NCBI GenBank assembly: GCA_050480705.1
Contig: JBJHAX010000056.1
Location: 1-11,965 of the forward strand
DNA from: JBJHAX01 sp050480705
GTDB lineage: Bacteria > Actinomycetota > Nitriliruptoria > Nitriliruptorales > Nitriliruptoraceae
Direction: 5' to 3'
DNA length: 11,965 nucleotides
Shown: one piece after another, positions 1 to 7,474 of the stretch
Position numbering within the stretch: the stretch's first letter is position 1
Layout of the letters: every line of letters starts with the position of its first letter
Made by a program: the position numbers and the translations under genes
The notes under the pieces: generated by a model
Seen by the model: only the letters and a program-made list of their open reading frames with translations
What the model was told of the DNA's origin: nothing
The model's database searches: none

Positions 1-623
1 GAGTGGCGGTCACGCTCACGCAGCTCGCGAGCGCCTACGCCACGATCGCCAACGACGGAGTCGCCCACGCACCGCGCATCGTGCGCGGAACCGTGGGTGA
101 CGACGGACAACTCGCGGCGACGCCGGCGGACCGCGGAAGTCGCGTCGTGTCGGCAGAGACCGCCGGGGCCGTGCGCACGATGCTTCTGCAGGCGGTCGAG
201 GGTCCACGTGCGACAGGAGGGCTGGCGCGCATCCCGGGCTACTCCGTCGCCGGCAAGACCGGCACCGCGCGCAAACCGAACGAAGGATTCGCGGGATACT
301 CGGATGCCTACGTGGCGACCTTCGTCGGATTCGCGCCCGCTGACGACCCCCAGATCGTCGTCGCCGTCATGGTTGACGAGCCGACGCCGATCTACGGAGG
401 TGTCGTCGCCGCACCGGTGTTCAGAGAGGTCGCCGAAGTCGCACTTTCCGTACGTCGTGTCCCGCCCGACCGCAATGACGAAACCCTCGACGATCTCATC
501 GGACAGGCCCGTCGTGACGCGCTCGAGGCGGCGCGCCGGGAGGGCCCGGCGGTCGGTGTCGACGACGCGTCGTCGATGCTCGAGAGTGTCGCGGACGCGG
601 TCGACGCCCACGATTCCGGCTGA
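1..623 (+). CDS. ftsI: Septal peptidoglycan transpeptidase FtsI (PBP3), C-terminal part
   Basis: This is the 3' end of a class B penicillin-binding protein, the transpeptidase that crosslinks septal peptidoglycan in partnership with FtsW. The frame is open at the left edge, so the GTG at 3 is internal. About 206 residues are visible. They begin in the conserved VTLTQLASAYATIANDG segment of the transpeptidase domain and include the third active-site motif KTGTA (visible residues 85-89, Lys codon at 255). The SxxK and SxN motifs must lie upstream of the window. The fold appears to end near visible residue 155 and is followed by an acidic, Ala-rich, probably helical tail of about 50 residues; no PASTA domain is present. 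Position directly before murE is the classic dcw order and supports FtsI over another class B PBP. The family call is firm; the exact paralogue rests on context. Confidence 0.95.
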   Translation, partial: VAVTLTQLASAYATIANDGVAHAPRIVRGTVGDDGQLAATPADRGSRVVSAETAGAVRTMLLQAVEGPRATGGLARIPGYSVAGKTGTARKPNEGFAGYSDAYVATFVGFAPADDPQIVVAVMVDEPTPIYGGVVAAPVFREVAEVALSVRRVPPDRNDETLDDLIGQARRDALEAARREGPAVGVDDASSMLESVADAVDAHDSG

Positions 624-767
624 GCCTCGGTCACGTCCAACGTGCGCCGGCGCGCAGCGTCGCGGCGTTACGCTCGCTTGGTCGCGACGGTGTGGGCGGG
701 CGGCCCGACCAATGCTGCGCGCGGCCGCCTTCGACTCGTCCGAGGCCGTTGCCGTCCGAGGAGTGAC
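624..767 (+). other. ftsI-murE intergenic spacer
   Basis: This 144-base spacer is one of only two sizeable gaps in an otherwise overlapping gene string. It contains a perfect 10-base palindrome (GCGCCGGCGC, 644-653) without a loop, and a 9-base direct repeat CGTCCGAGG at 737-745 and 753-761, the second copy carrying the murE Shine-Dalgarno sequence. I see no convincing -35/-10 pair and no hairpin followed by a T run. The murE frame is open back to an ATG at 642, but that would add an Arg-rich 42-residue extension unlike MurE. Confidence 0.6.
758..763 (+). promoter_or_regulatory. Ribosome binding site of murE
   Basis: GAGGAG lies 4 bases before the GTG at 768. It is the best Shine-Dalgarno match in the spacer and decides the murE start in favour of 768 over the upstream in-frame ATG at 642. 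The short spacing is slightly tighter than ideal. Confidence 0.6.
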
Positions 768-2252
768 GTGAGCACGACCCTGTCCGCCGTGGCCGGTCGG
801 CTCGTCGACGCACGTCGACAGGGTGATGCCGACCTCGTCGATGCCACACATGACAGCCGCCAGGCACGACCCGGCTGGCTGTTCTGTGCCGTACCGGGGC
901 AACACATCGACGGTCACGACCTCGCCGCTGATGCGGTTGGTCGCGGTGCGGCAGCGCTGCTCGTCGAGAAGTGGCTCGACATCGATCGGCCGCAGGTGTG
1001 TGTCTCCTCGACCCGCGCCGCACTCGGACCTGCTGCCGCCGCGATTCACGGCGACCCGAGTCGCTCACTCGATGTGATCGGCGTCACGGGGACGAACGGC
1101 AAGACCACGGTCACCTACCTGCTGGAAGCCGCGTTCGCGGCGGGCGGGCGTGGCACCGGGGTGATCGGAACGGTCGCCACCCGGGTGCACGGCCAGCCAT
1201 TGCCGGGTGCACTGACGACGCCGGAGGGTTCGGACCTCCAGCGGCTGCTCGCCGACATGCGTCGTCGCGGTGTGACCGCGGTGTCCATGGAGGTGTCCTC
1301 CCACGGGTTGGCCCTGCACCGGGTCGACGGCACCAGGTTCGCGGCGGCGGTGTTCACGAATCTCTCGCAGGACCACCTCGACTTCCATCCCACCCTGGAC
1401 GACTACTTCGAGGCGAAGGCGCGTCTCTTCACGCCCGAGTTCACCGAACGCGGCGTCGTCTGGGTCGATGATCCGTGGGGCAGGCGCCTGCTCGCACGCA
1501 CGGCGCTTGAGATGATCGCGGTCGGGCGTGACGAAGGCGCCGATGCCCGTATCGTCGAGGAACATCTCGATGCACAGGGAGCCCGTGCGGTGGTCGCGTG
1601 GGACGGCGAGGACCATTCGCTGACGACGGGGCTGATCGGCCGTTTCAATCTCGACAACGCGGTGCTCGCCTACGTCACCGCCGTGTCGGCAGGGGTGGCT
1701 CCGGATGCGGCCCGAGCAGGGATCGCGTCGTCGACGGGAGCACCAGGGCGGCTCGAACGTGTTGACGTCGGCCAGCCGTTCCACGTCCTGGTCGACTACG
1801 CGCACACCCCAGATGCGGTTCGCACCGTGGTTGGGGGGCTTCGCGAGGTTGTGGGCTCGAGCGCCCGGATCGTCGTCGTGCTCGGCGCGGGCGGCGACCG
1901 TGACCGTGCGAAACGTGGCCCCATGGGGCGCGCAGCCGCCGACGCCGACGTCGTCGTGGTGACCTCCGACAATCCGCGCAGTGAGGACCCTGCGGCGATC
2001 GCAGAAGCGCTCGCTGACGGTGTTCGGGCCGTCGCCGCCGAACGGGTCGTCGTCGAGATCGACCGCAGACGCGCGATCCGTCACGCACTGCACCTGGCAG
2101 ACGAAGGTGACGTGGTTCTCATTGCCGGCAAGGGGCACGAGACGACCCAGCAGTTCGCGGACCGTCACGAGCCTTTCGACGACCGCCTCGTCGCGCACGA
2201 CGAGCTGATCGACGCCGGATGGGGCGGCCACGTCGTGGGAGCGGCGCGATGA
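768..2252 (+). CDS. murE: UDP-MurNAc-tripeptide synthetase MurE (predicted meso-DAP-adding)
   Basis: A cytoplasmic ATP-dependent ligase that adds the third stem residue to UDP-MurNAc-L-Ala-D-Glu. The 494-residue length is normal. Visible in order: DSR near the N-terminus (UDP-binding domain), P-loop GVTGTNGKTT (105-114), the TTPEGSDL segment, MEVSSHGL, and EAKARLF with Lys217 at the position of the carbamylated lysine. The C-terminal domain has VDYAHTPD (342-349), GAGGDRDRAKR (373-383), DNPR (401-404) and GKGHE (454-458). In this family DNPR marks selection of meso-diaminopimelate, whereas lysine-adding enzymes have a different motif. The GTG start at 768 is chosen because GAGGAG precedes it and because the protein then begins at the usual point of the family. 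It overlaps murF by 4 bases. The substrate assignment is motif-based inference; the family call is secure. Confidence 0.97.
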   Translation: MSTTLSAVAGRLVDARRQGDADLVDATHDSRQARPGWLFCAVPGQHIDGHDLAADAVGRGAAALLVEKWLDIDRPQVCVSSTRAALGPAAAAIHGDPSRSLDVIGVTGTNGKTTVTYLLEAAFAAGGRGTGVIGTVATRVHGQPLPGALTTPEGSDLQRLLADMRRRGVTAVSMEVSSHGLALHRVDGTRFAAAVFTNLSQDHLDFHPTLDDYFEAKARLFTPEFTERGVVWVDDPWGRRLLARTALEMIAVGRDEGADARIVEEHLDAQGARAVVAWDGEDHSLTTGLIGRFNLDNAVLAYVTAVSAGVAPDAARAGIASSTGAPGRLERVDVGQPFHVLVDYAHTPDAVRTVVGGLREVVGSSARIVVVLGAGGDRDRAKRGPMGRAAADADVVVVTSDNPRSEDPAAIAEALADGVRAVAAERVVVEIDRRRAIRHALHLADEGDVVLIAGKGHETTQQFADRHEPFDDRLVAHDELIDAGWGGHVVGAAR

Positions 2253-3661
2253 TCCCGTTGCGGATCGACGAGATCGCGCGGGCGTGCGAGGGTGTGCTGG
2301 ACGGACCGGGGAGTGTTCAGATCCGCGACGTGGTCGTCGACTCCCGTGCGGTCGCGGGCCACGGGGTGCTGTTCGGTGCGCTTGCCGGGCAGCACACCGA
2401 CGGGCACGACCACGTCGACGACGCCGTGGCGCGCGGCGCGGCAGCGGTGCTGGTCGCGCGACCGGTGGAGACCAGCGTGGATTCGATCGTCGTCGACGAC
2501 GTACTCGCCGCGCTCGCTGGGTTGGCGCGCCGGGTTCGAAGCGACGTCGATCCCGACGTGGTCGCGGTGACCGGTTCGGTCGGCAAGACGACCGTCAAAG
2601 ACCTGATCGCGGCAGCGGTCGCGACGTCATGCAACGTGGTCGCGTCGAGTGGGTCCTACAACAACGAACTCGGCGTTCCGCTGACCCTGCTGTCGATCGA
2701 GCAGGCGACGGAGATGTTGGTTGTCGAGATCGGTGCGCGACACCGCGGTGACATCGCTCCGCTCGCCCGGCTCGCTGCGCCAGACGTCGCGGTCGTGACC
2801 GAGGTCGCCGCCGTGCACCTCGAACCGTTCGGATCGATCGACGCCATCGCGTCGACCAAGGCCGAACTCGTCGACGCGTTGGGACCTGACGGCATCGCGG
2901 TGCTCAACACCGACTCGCCCCGTGTCGCCGCGATGGCGTCGCGTGCCAAGAACGTGGTGTCGGTGTCCTCGTCGGGAGCACCGCACGCCGACGTTCGCGC
3001 CGAGGGAGTCGAACTCGTCGACGGGCGTGCGCACATCGACGCGGCCACGCCATGGGGGCAGGTCCGCGTTCGGATGCCGCTCGTCGGACGCCACCAGGTG
3101 GTCAACGGTCTGCTCGCACTCGCGGCTGCCGCAGCGACCGGTGTGGCCGTCGACGACGCAGCAGCGGGGATCGATGGCGCCGAAGTCAGTCGCTGGCGCG
3201 GCCAGGTGCTGCACACGTCCTCGCGCACGGTCATCGATGATGCGTACAACGCCAATCCGCTGGCGATGCGCTCTGCGCTGCGCACACTCGTCGACGTCGC
3301 GGGACCGCGACCCACGACCGCCATTCTCGGCGAGATGGCCGAGATCGGCGCCACCAGCCAGGACGAACACCATGCGATCGGCCTCGCCTGCGCGGCGAGC
3401 GGTGTGTCGCGGCTCGTCGCAGTTGGTGCCGCCGGTGAACATCTGGCACGCGGTGCGCGTGATGGCGGCATGACCGAGGTCGCCACCGTCGCCGATGCGT
3501 CGGACGCCGCCGAATGGGTCCAACGCCACCCGCTCGACGACGAGGTCGTGCTCGTCAAGGCGTCGCGCGTCGTAGGACTCGACGCGACCGTCGACCAGCT
3601 CGTCGGACGGCACGCCGATCAGAAGATCGAGCACGACGCACGGGAGGTGTCGCGCCCGTGA
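2249..3661 (+). CDS. murF: UDP-MurNAc-tripeptide--D-alanyl-D-alanine ligase MurF
   Basis: A cytoplasmic ATP-dependent ligase that attaches D-Ala-D-Ala to UDP-MurNAc-tripeptide, finishing the pentapeptide precursor. The protein is 470 residues, typical for the family. Motifs visible: DSR near residue 31, P-loop VTGSVGKTT (107-115), YNNELGVPLTLL, EIGARHRGDI, Lys204 in STKAEL at the carbamylated-lysine position, DDAYNANP (330-337), LGEMAEIG, and LVKASRVVGLD near the C-terminus. The last carries KASR rather than the KGSR seen in many bacteria; I believe this is common in actinobacteria, so it is not a defect. Start ATG 2249 overlaps the murE stop as ATGA and is preceded by GGGAG (2237-2241, 7 bases away). 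The stop overlaps the mraY start as GTGA. The four ligases MurC, MurD, MurE and MurF in this cluster share one fold; order and the YNNELG/YNAN motifs separate this one. Confidence 0.97.
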   Translation: MIPLRIDEIARACEGVLDGPGSVQIRDVVVDSRAVAGHGVLFGALAGQHTDGHDHVDDAVARGAAAVLVARPVETSVDSIVVDDVLAALAGLARRVRSDVDPDVVAVTGSVGKTTVKDLIAAAVATSCNVVASSGSYNNELGVPLTLLSIEQATEMLVVEIGARHRGDIAPLARLAAPDVAVVTEVAAVHLEPFGSIDAIASTKAELVDALGPDGIAVLNTDSPRVAAMASRAKNVVSVSSSGAPHADVRAEGVELVDGRAHIDAATPWGQVRVRMPLVGRHQVVNGLLALAAAAATGVAVDDAAAGIDGAEVSRWRGQVLHTSSRTVIDDAYNANPLAMRSALRTLVDVAGPRPTTAILGEMAEIGATSQDEHHAIGLACAASGVSRLVAVGAAGEHLARGARDGGMTEVATVADASDAAEWVQRHPLDDEVVLVKASRVVGLDATVDQLVGRHADQKIEHDAREVSRP

Positions 3662-4692
3662 TCGCCATTCTCGTCGCTGGAACCGTTGCGCTGGTGATCG
3701 CACTCGCGGGAACACCGCTGGCGATCACCTACTTCCGGCAGCGGGGGTTCGGCCAGGCGATCCGCGACGAAGGGCCCCGGACACACCAGGCGAAGGCCGG
3801 GACACCCACGATGGGCGGCACCGTGGTCGTTCTGGGCGCTGTCATCGCCTTCGCAGTGGCGCATTTCGGTTCGGCGGTGCTGACCGTCACGGGCGTGCTG
3901 ATCGTCGGCACGTTCGTCGCGATGGCAGCGGTGGGTTTCGCCGATGACCTGATCAAGCTGCGCATGCGTCGCAATCTGGGCCTGAACAAGGCAACGAAGT
4001 TCCTCGGTCAGGCGGTGATCGCCGGGGTGTTCGCGACCGTCGGACCGGCGGTCGGCGCCATTCCACGCAACATCTCCCTGGTCGGCGACTTCGCAATCGA
4101 CGTTCCCGGTTGGTTGTTCTTCATCTGGATCTTCCTGCTGCTGACCGGATTCTCGAACGCGGTCAACCTCACCGACGGCCTCGATGGACTGGCCGCCGGT
4201 TCCGCGGCCTTGGCGCTGGGCGCCTACACACTGATCGGTTTCTGGCAGTTCCGCAACGCTGCTGCGTATCCGCTGGGTGCCAGCGAAGCGCTCGACGTCG
4301 CGATCATCGCAGGCGCGGCGCTGGCGGCGTGTGCCGGCTTTCTGTGGCACAACGCGCCGCCCGCCCGCATCTTCATGGGTGACACGGGCTCGCTGGCGCT
4401 CGGCGGGCTGCTGGCGGCGATCGCGGTGGCGACCAACACCCAGCTGCTGCTGGTGCTGTTCGGTGGGCTGTTCGTGCTCGAGACACTGTCGGTGATCGTC
4501 CAGGTCGCGGTGTTTCGCACCAGTGGACGGCGCGTGTTCCGGATGGCGCCGTTGCACCACCACTTCGAGCTGCTCGGCTGGCAGGAGATCACGATCATCG
4601 TGCGATTCTGGATCATCGCCGGGATCGGCATCGCGGTGGGGCTCGGCGTCTTCTACGCCGAATGGTTCGGACGCATCGGGCCGGCGCCATGA
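3658..4692 (+). CDS. mraY: Phospho-MurNAc-pentapeptide transferase MraY
   Basis: A polytopic membrane enzyme that transfers phospho-MurNAc-pentapeptide from UDP to undecaprenyl phosphate, making lipid I on the cytoplasmic face. It has 344 residues and about ten hydrophobic segments, as expected. Signature motifs: HQAKAGTPTMGG in the first cytoplasmic loop, the Asp pair in GFADDLIK (Asp96-Asp97), NLTDGLDGL (170-178, with Asp173), FMGDTGSLALGG (Asp242), and PLHHHFE (298-304) in the long loop that carries substrate-binding histidines. The GTG start at 3658 overlaps the murF stop (GTGA), is preceded by GGGAGG at 3642-3647 with 10-base spacing, and puts the first transmembrane segment at the very N-terminus as in the family. 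An upstream in-frame extension would be Arg-rich and is rejected. The stop overlaps murD as ATGA. Confidence 0.97.
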   Translation: MIAILVAGTVALVIALAGTPLAITYFRQRGFGQAIRDEGPRTHQAKAGTPTMGGTVVVLGAVIAFAVAHFGSAVLTVTGVLIVGTFVAMAAVGFADDLIKLRMRRNLGLNKATKFLGQAVIAGVFATVGPAVGAIPRNISLVGDFAIDVPGWLFFIWIFLLLTGFSNAVNLTDGLDGLAAGSAALALGAYTLIGFWQFRNAAAYPLGASEALDVAIIAGAALAACAGFLWHNAPPARIFMGDTGSLALGGLLAAIAVATNTQLLLVLFGGLFVLETLSVIVQVAVFRTSGRRVFRMAPLHHHFELLGWQEITIIVRFWIIAGIGIAVGLGVFYAEWFGRIGPAP

Positions 4693-6086
4693 ACGGGGCC
4701 CCCGCGCAGGCTCGACAGCCAGCACTCGATGTGCGCCACCCTGTCGTCATTGGGTTGGGTGCTTCGGGGCTCGCCGCGGTGCGTCTGCTACGCGCCTGCG
4801 GCGTCGACGCCGGGGTGCTCGCGCGTGGTGACAGCGCCGAGGCCGTGGACGCCGCGCGTGCCTTTGGCGCCCGGGTCATCGATGACGGCTCGCTGCCGCG
4901 TGACACCGACGTGCTCGTGCCCTCACCCGGCATTCCCGAACACGACCCTGTTGTCGCCCAGGCGCAGCAGCTCGGCATCGCGGTGTGGTCCGAACCGGAA
5001 CTCGCTGCGCGCGCGACCGACAGAACACTGCTCGCGATCACCGGGACCAACGGCAAGACGACGACGACCGAACTCGTCGCTGCGATGCTCGACGCGTCGG
5101 GTATCAGCGCGCAGGCATGCGGCAACATCGGCCTGCCCGTCTGCGACGCCGTTCTCGACACCACGACGGACACGGTCCTTATCGCCGAGCTCTCGAGCTT
5201 CCAGCTGCGTTTCGTCTCGACGATGCGTGCGACGATCGGCGCGATCCTCAACGTCGCTCCCGACCATCTGGACTGGCACGGCGACCTGGCCGCGTACGCG
5301 TCGGCCAAGGCCAGGATCTGGACGGCACAGACGGACGAGGATTGGGCGCTGGCAAACCGCGACGACCCCACGACCCTCGCGCTGCAACGGTCGTCAGCGC
5401 CAGGCCGTCACGCCCAGTTCTCGGCAACACGCCGTGTCGAGACCGGTGTGGGCGTCGTCGACGCGTGGTTGGTGGCCACCTCGGAACGTGGCGACGAGCC
5501 GATCGTGGCGCTCGAGACCTTGCCGGTGCGCGGATCGCACCATCTGGCGAACATCGCAGCAGCCGCGTGCATGGCATGGCTCCACGGGGCGAGACCCGAT
5601 GCGCTCGCAGCAGCTGCACGCGAGCTGCGTCCCGGCCGCCATCGTGGTGACGTCGTCGGGGTCGTCGACGACATCACCTACATCGACGACTCGAAGGCAA
5701 CCAATCCCCATGCGGCCGCTGCAGCGCTCGGTGCGCACGGACCGACGGTGTGGATCGCGGGAGGACGCGCCAAGGGCGTCGATCTGTCCGGTTTGGCCGA
5801 CCATCTGCACAACGTTCGTCAGGCGTTGCTCATCGGCGAAGCCACCGACGAGCTCGAGGCGATCTGTGCGGGGGCAGGTGTCGCAACACATCGTTGCGAG
5901 GACCTGGACACCGCCGTTGCCGCTGCGGTGGCCGCCGCACAGCGGGGCGACACCGTCCTGCTCGCACCGGCGTGCGCATCGTTCGACCAGTTCCGTGACT
6001 ACCGCGAACGGGGCCGGGTGTTCGCTGACGCGGTTCGCCGACACGCCGGTGCGTCTGCAGGACGCGTACGAACGGACGCCCCGTGA
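4689..6086 (+). CDS. murD: UDP-N-acetylmuramoyl-L-alanine--D-glutamate ligase MurD
   Basis: A cytoplasmic ATP-dependent ligase adding D-glutamate to UDP-MurNAc-L-Ala. It is 465 residues, a normal size. The N-terminal Rossmann-like domain opens with VVIGLGASGLAA (about 19-30) and contains SPGIP. The central domain has the P-loop ITGTNGKTT (117-125), ELSSFQL, NVAPDHLDWHG and Lys207 in SAKARIW at the carbamylated-lysine position. The C-terminal domain has DDSKATNPHA (333-342; Lys336 matches the conserved SKATN lysine), GGRAKGVDL and LAPACASFDQF. DSKATN and the SSFQL segment identify MurD among the Mur ligases. ATG 4689 is chosen for the ATGA overlap with mraY; there is no good Shine-Dalgarno sequence in front, so expression probably depends on translation of mraY. 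Its stop overlaps the ftsW GTG. Confidence 0.97.
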   Translation: MNGAPAQARQPALDVRHPVVIGLGASGLAAVRLLRACGVDAGVLARGDSAEAVDAARAFGARVIDDGSLPRDTDVLVPSPGIPEHDPVVAQAQQLGIAVWSEPELAARATDRTLLAITGTNGKTTTTELVAAMLDASGISAQACGNIGLPVCDAVLDTTTDTVLIAELSSFQLRFVSTMRATIGAILNVAPDHLDWHGDLAAYASAKARIWTAQTDEDWALANRDDPTTLALQRSSAPGRHAQFSATRRVETGVGVVDAWLVATSERGDEPIVALETLPVRGSHHLANIAAAACMAWLHGARPDALAAAARELRPGRHRGDVVGVVDDITYIDDSKATNPHAAAAALGAHGPTVWIAGGRAKGVDLSGLADHLHNVRQALLIGEATDELEAICAGAGVATHRCEDLDTAVAAAVAAAQRGDTVLLAPACASFDQFRDYRERGRVFADAVRRHAGASAGRVRTDAP

Positions 6087-7474
6087 GCGCAAGCCGCCCG
6101 CGAACGGTGCGCCGCCTCGATGCGTCACCCGGTCCTGCCGCGCGTCCTACGCCCTCCGATCGGCGCCGCTCTCTCCGATCACAGACGACCGGCACGCTGG
6201 GGCGCGACGCGTCAACGGGGCGGTCGCAACCGACCGGCTCTGCCCGTAGGCGCGCGGCCGATGGGACCGGCGATGGCCGTCGTGGTTCTCGCCGCCGGGT
6301 GCGCGCACAGGCGGGCAATCCGCGTGCCGGGCTGTGGACCGGGCCATGGAACGCCGACGCCACCGCGCTCGTCGTCGTCACCGGGCTGCTGCTCGTCTAC
6401 GGGCTGCTCATGAGCTTTTCGGCGTCGTTCGTCGAGGCGGCACAGACGGGTGATCCGTTCCGCATCTTCCGTCGCCAGGTGACATGGGCCGGGCTGGGCG
6501 TGGTCGCCTTCGCCGTCGCTGCCCAGGTGCATCACCGCCAGTGGCGGCGGGCCGCGTGGCCGTTGCTCGTCGTCGCCCTCGGTGCTCTCGTGCTGGTCCT
6601 CATTCCCGGCATGGGGGTCGAACGATTCGGCTCGTCACGCTGGTTGACGGTCGGACCCGTGGAAATGCAGCCCTCGGAGCTTGCGAAGCTTGCGGTCCTC
6701 GTGTGGGTCGCTGACGTCTTCGATCGCAAGCGACCCAGGGACGGCAGCGTGCAGCAACTCGATCACCTGCTGCTCCCGGCGTTGCCGTTGTTCGGTGTCG
6801 TCGCACTGCTCGTCCTTCTGCAGCCCGATCTCGGCACCGTCGTGCTCCTCGGACTCATCGTCGGCGCGATCCTGTGGATCGAAGGACTGCCGATGCGCAT
6901 GGTCACGGCTATGGCAGCAGCAGCGCTGGGGATCGTGATCGTCCTCGCCCTGGTTGCGCCGTACCGGATGGCGCGGATCACCGGGTGGCTTTCCCCCGAG
7001 GATGATCCGCTCGACACCGGCTTTCAGCTGCTCCAGGCTCGTTACGCGCTCGGGTCGGGCGGCCTGTTCGGTGTCGGACTCGGTTCATCGCGTGCCAAGT
7101 GGGATTTCGTCCCGAACCCGGAAACCGATTTCATCTTCGCGATCATCGGTGAGGAGCTGGGCCTGTTCGGTGCGGTGGTGATCCTGGCGCTGTTCGGTGC
7201 GTTGCTGTACCTGGGCATGCGCACGGCCTACCGGGCAACGGATCCGTTCGCACGAACGGTCGCGTTCGCGGTCACCGCATGGATCGTCGGTCAGGCGCTG
7301 GTCAACATCGCGGCAGTCACCGGGCTGCTTCCGATCACGGGTGTGACGTTGCCGTTGGTGTCCGTTGGGGGGTCGTCGTTGATCGTGACCCTTGCCGCAC
7401 TCGGCATGCTGGTAGCCATCACCCGCGCTGGTGGCACGCTGCGGCCTGCCACGAAATCTGGAGGTCGACGTTGA
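6083..7474 (+). CDS. ftsW: Septal peptidoglycan glycosyltransferase FtsW (SEDS family)
   Basis: A polytopic SEDS-family glycosyltransferase that polymerises lipid II at the division septum with FtsI. The protein is 463 residues. Residues 1 to about 88 form a basic, Arg/Ser/Thr/Gly-rich tail without predicted structure; the first membrane helix starts near 93. Family motifs follow: RWLTVGPVEMQPSELAK (186-202), QPDLGTVVLL (247-256) with Asp249 at the position of the essential SEDS aspartate, YALGSGGLFGVGLGSSRAKW (321-340), TDFIFAIIGEELG (348-360) and PLVSVGGSSL (424-433). FtsW rather than RodA is inferred from its place between murD and murG. GTG 6083 overlaps the murD stop (GTGA); only a weak GGA (6074-6076) precedes it. 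A later start, for example GTG 6299, would remove most of the tail and cannot be excluded. The stop overlaps murG as TTGA. Confidence 0.95.
   Translation: MSASRPRTVRRLDASPGPAARPTPSDRRRSLRSQTTGTLGRDASTGRSQPTGSARRRAADGTGDGRRGSRRRVRAQAGNPRAGLWTGPWNADATALVVVTGLLLVYGLLMSFSASFVEAAQTGDPFRIFRRQVTWAGLGVVAFAVAAQVHHRQWRRAAWPLLVVALGALVLVLIPGMGVERFGSSRWLTVGPVEMQPSELAKLAVLVWVADVFDRKRPRDGSVQQLDHLLLPALPLFGVVALLVLLQPDLGTVVLLGLIVGAILWIEGLPMRMVTAMAAAALGIVIVLALVAPYRMARITGWLSPEDDPLDTGFQLLQARYALGSGGLFGVGLGSSRAKWDFVPNPETDFIFAIIGEELGLFGAVVILALFGALLYLGMRTAYRATDPFARTVAFAVTAWIVGQALVNIAAVTGLLPITGVTLPLVSVGGSSLIVTLAALGMLVAITRAGGTLRPATKSGGRR
7460..7464 (+). promoter_or_regulatory. Ribosome binding site of murG, fixing a TTG start
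   Basis: GGAGG sits inside the last codons of ftsW, 6 bases before the TTG at 7471. This ideal spacing, plus the TTGA overlap with the ftsW stop, selects TTG as the murG start over the GTG four codons later at 7483, for which the spacing would be 18 bases. Confidence 0.75.

Noticed and set aside
644..653. GCGCCGGCGC palindrome as a terminator after ftsI
   Set aside because: No loop can form without opening the stem, and no T run follows; in DNA of this composition such palindromes arise by chance.
642..767. Upstream in-frame ATG at 642 as the murE start
   Set aside because: It would add 42 residues with many Arg and no similarity to MurE; the GTG at 768 has GAGGAG and the correct N-terminal length.
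97..771. A 224-codon + strand open frame overlapping the ftsI end and bridging the ftsI-murE spacer
   Set aside because: Arg/Ser-rich translation with no family motif; the ftsI frame over the same bases carries KTGTA. No sign of a frameshifted ftsI extension.
4729..6249. A 506-codon open frame on the + strand, longer than murD, which it overlaps
   Set aside because: Its translation is dominated by Arg, Ser, Pro and Thr, has no recognisable domain, and lies out of frame with murD, whose motifs are complete. It is the usual spurious frame of high-GC coding DNA.
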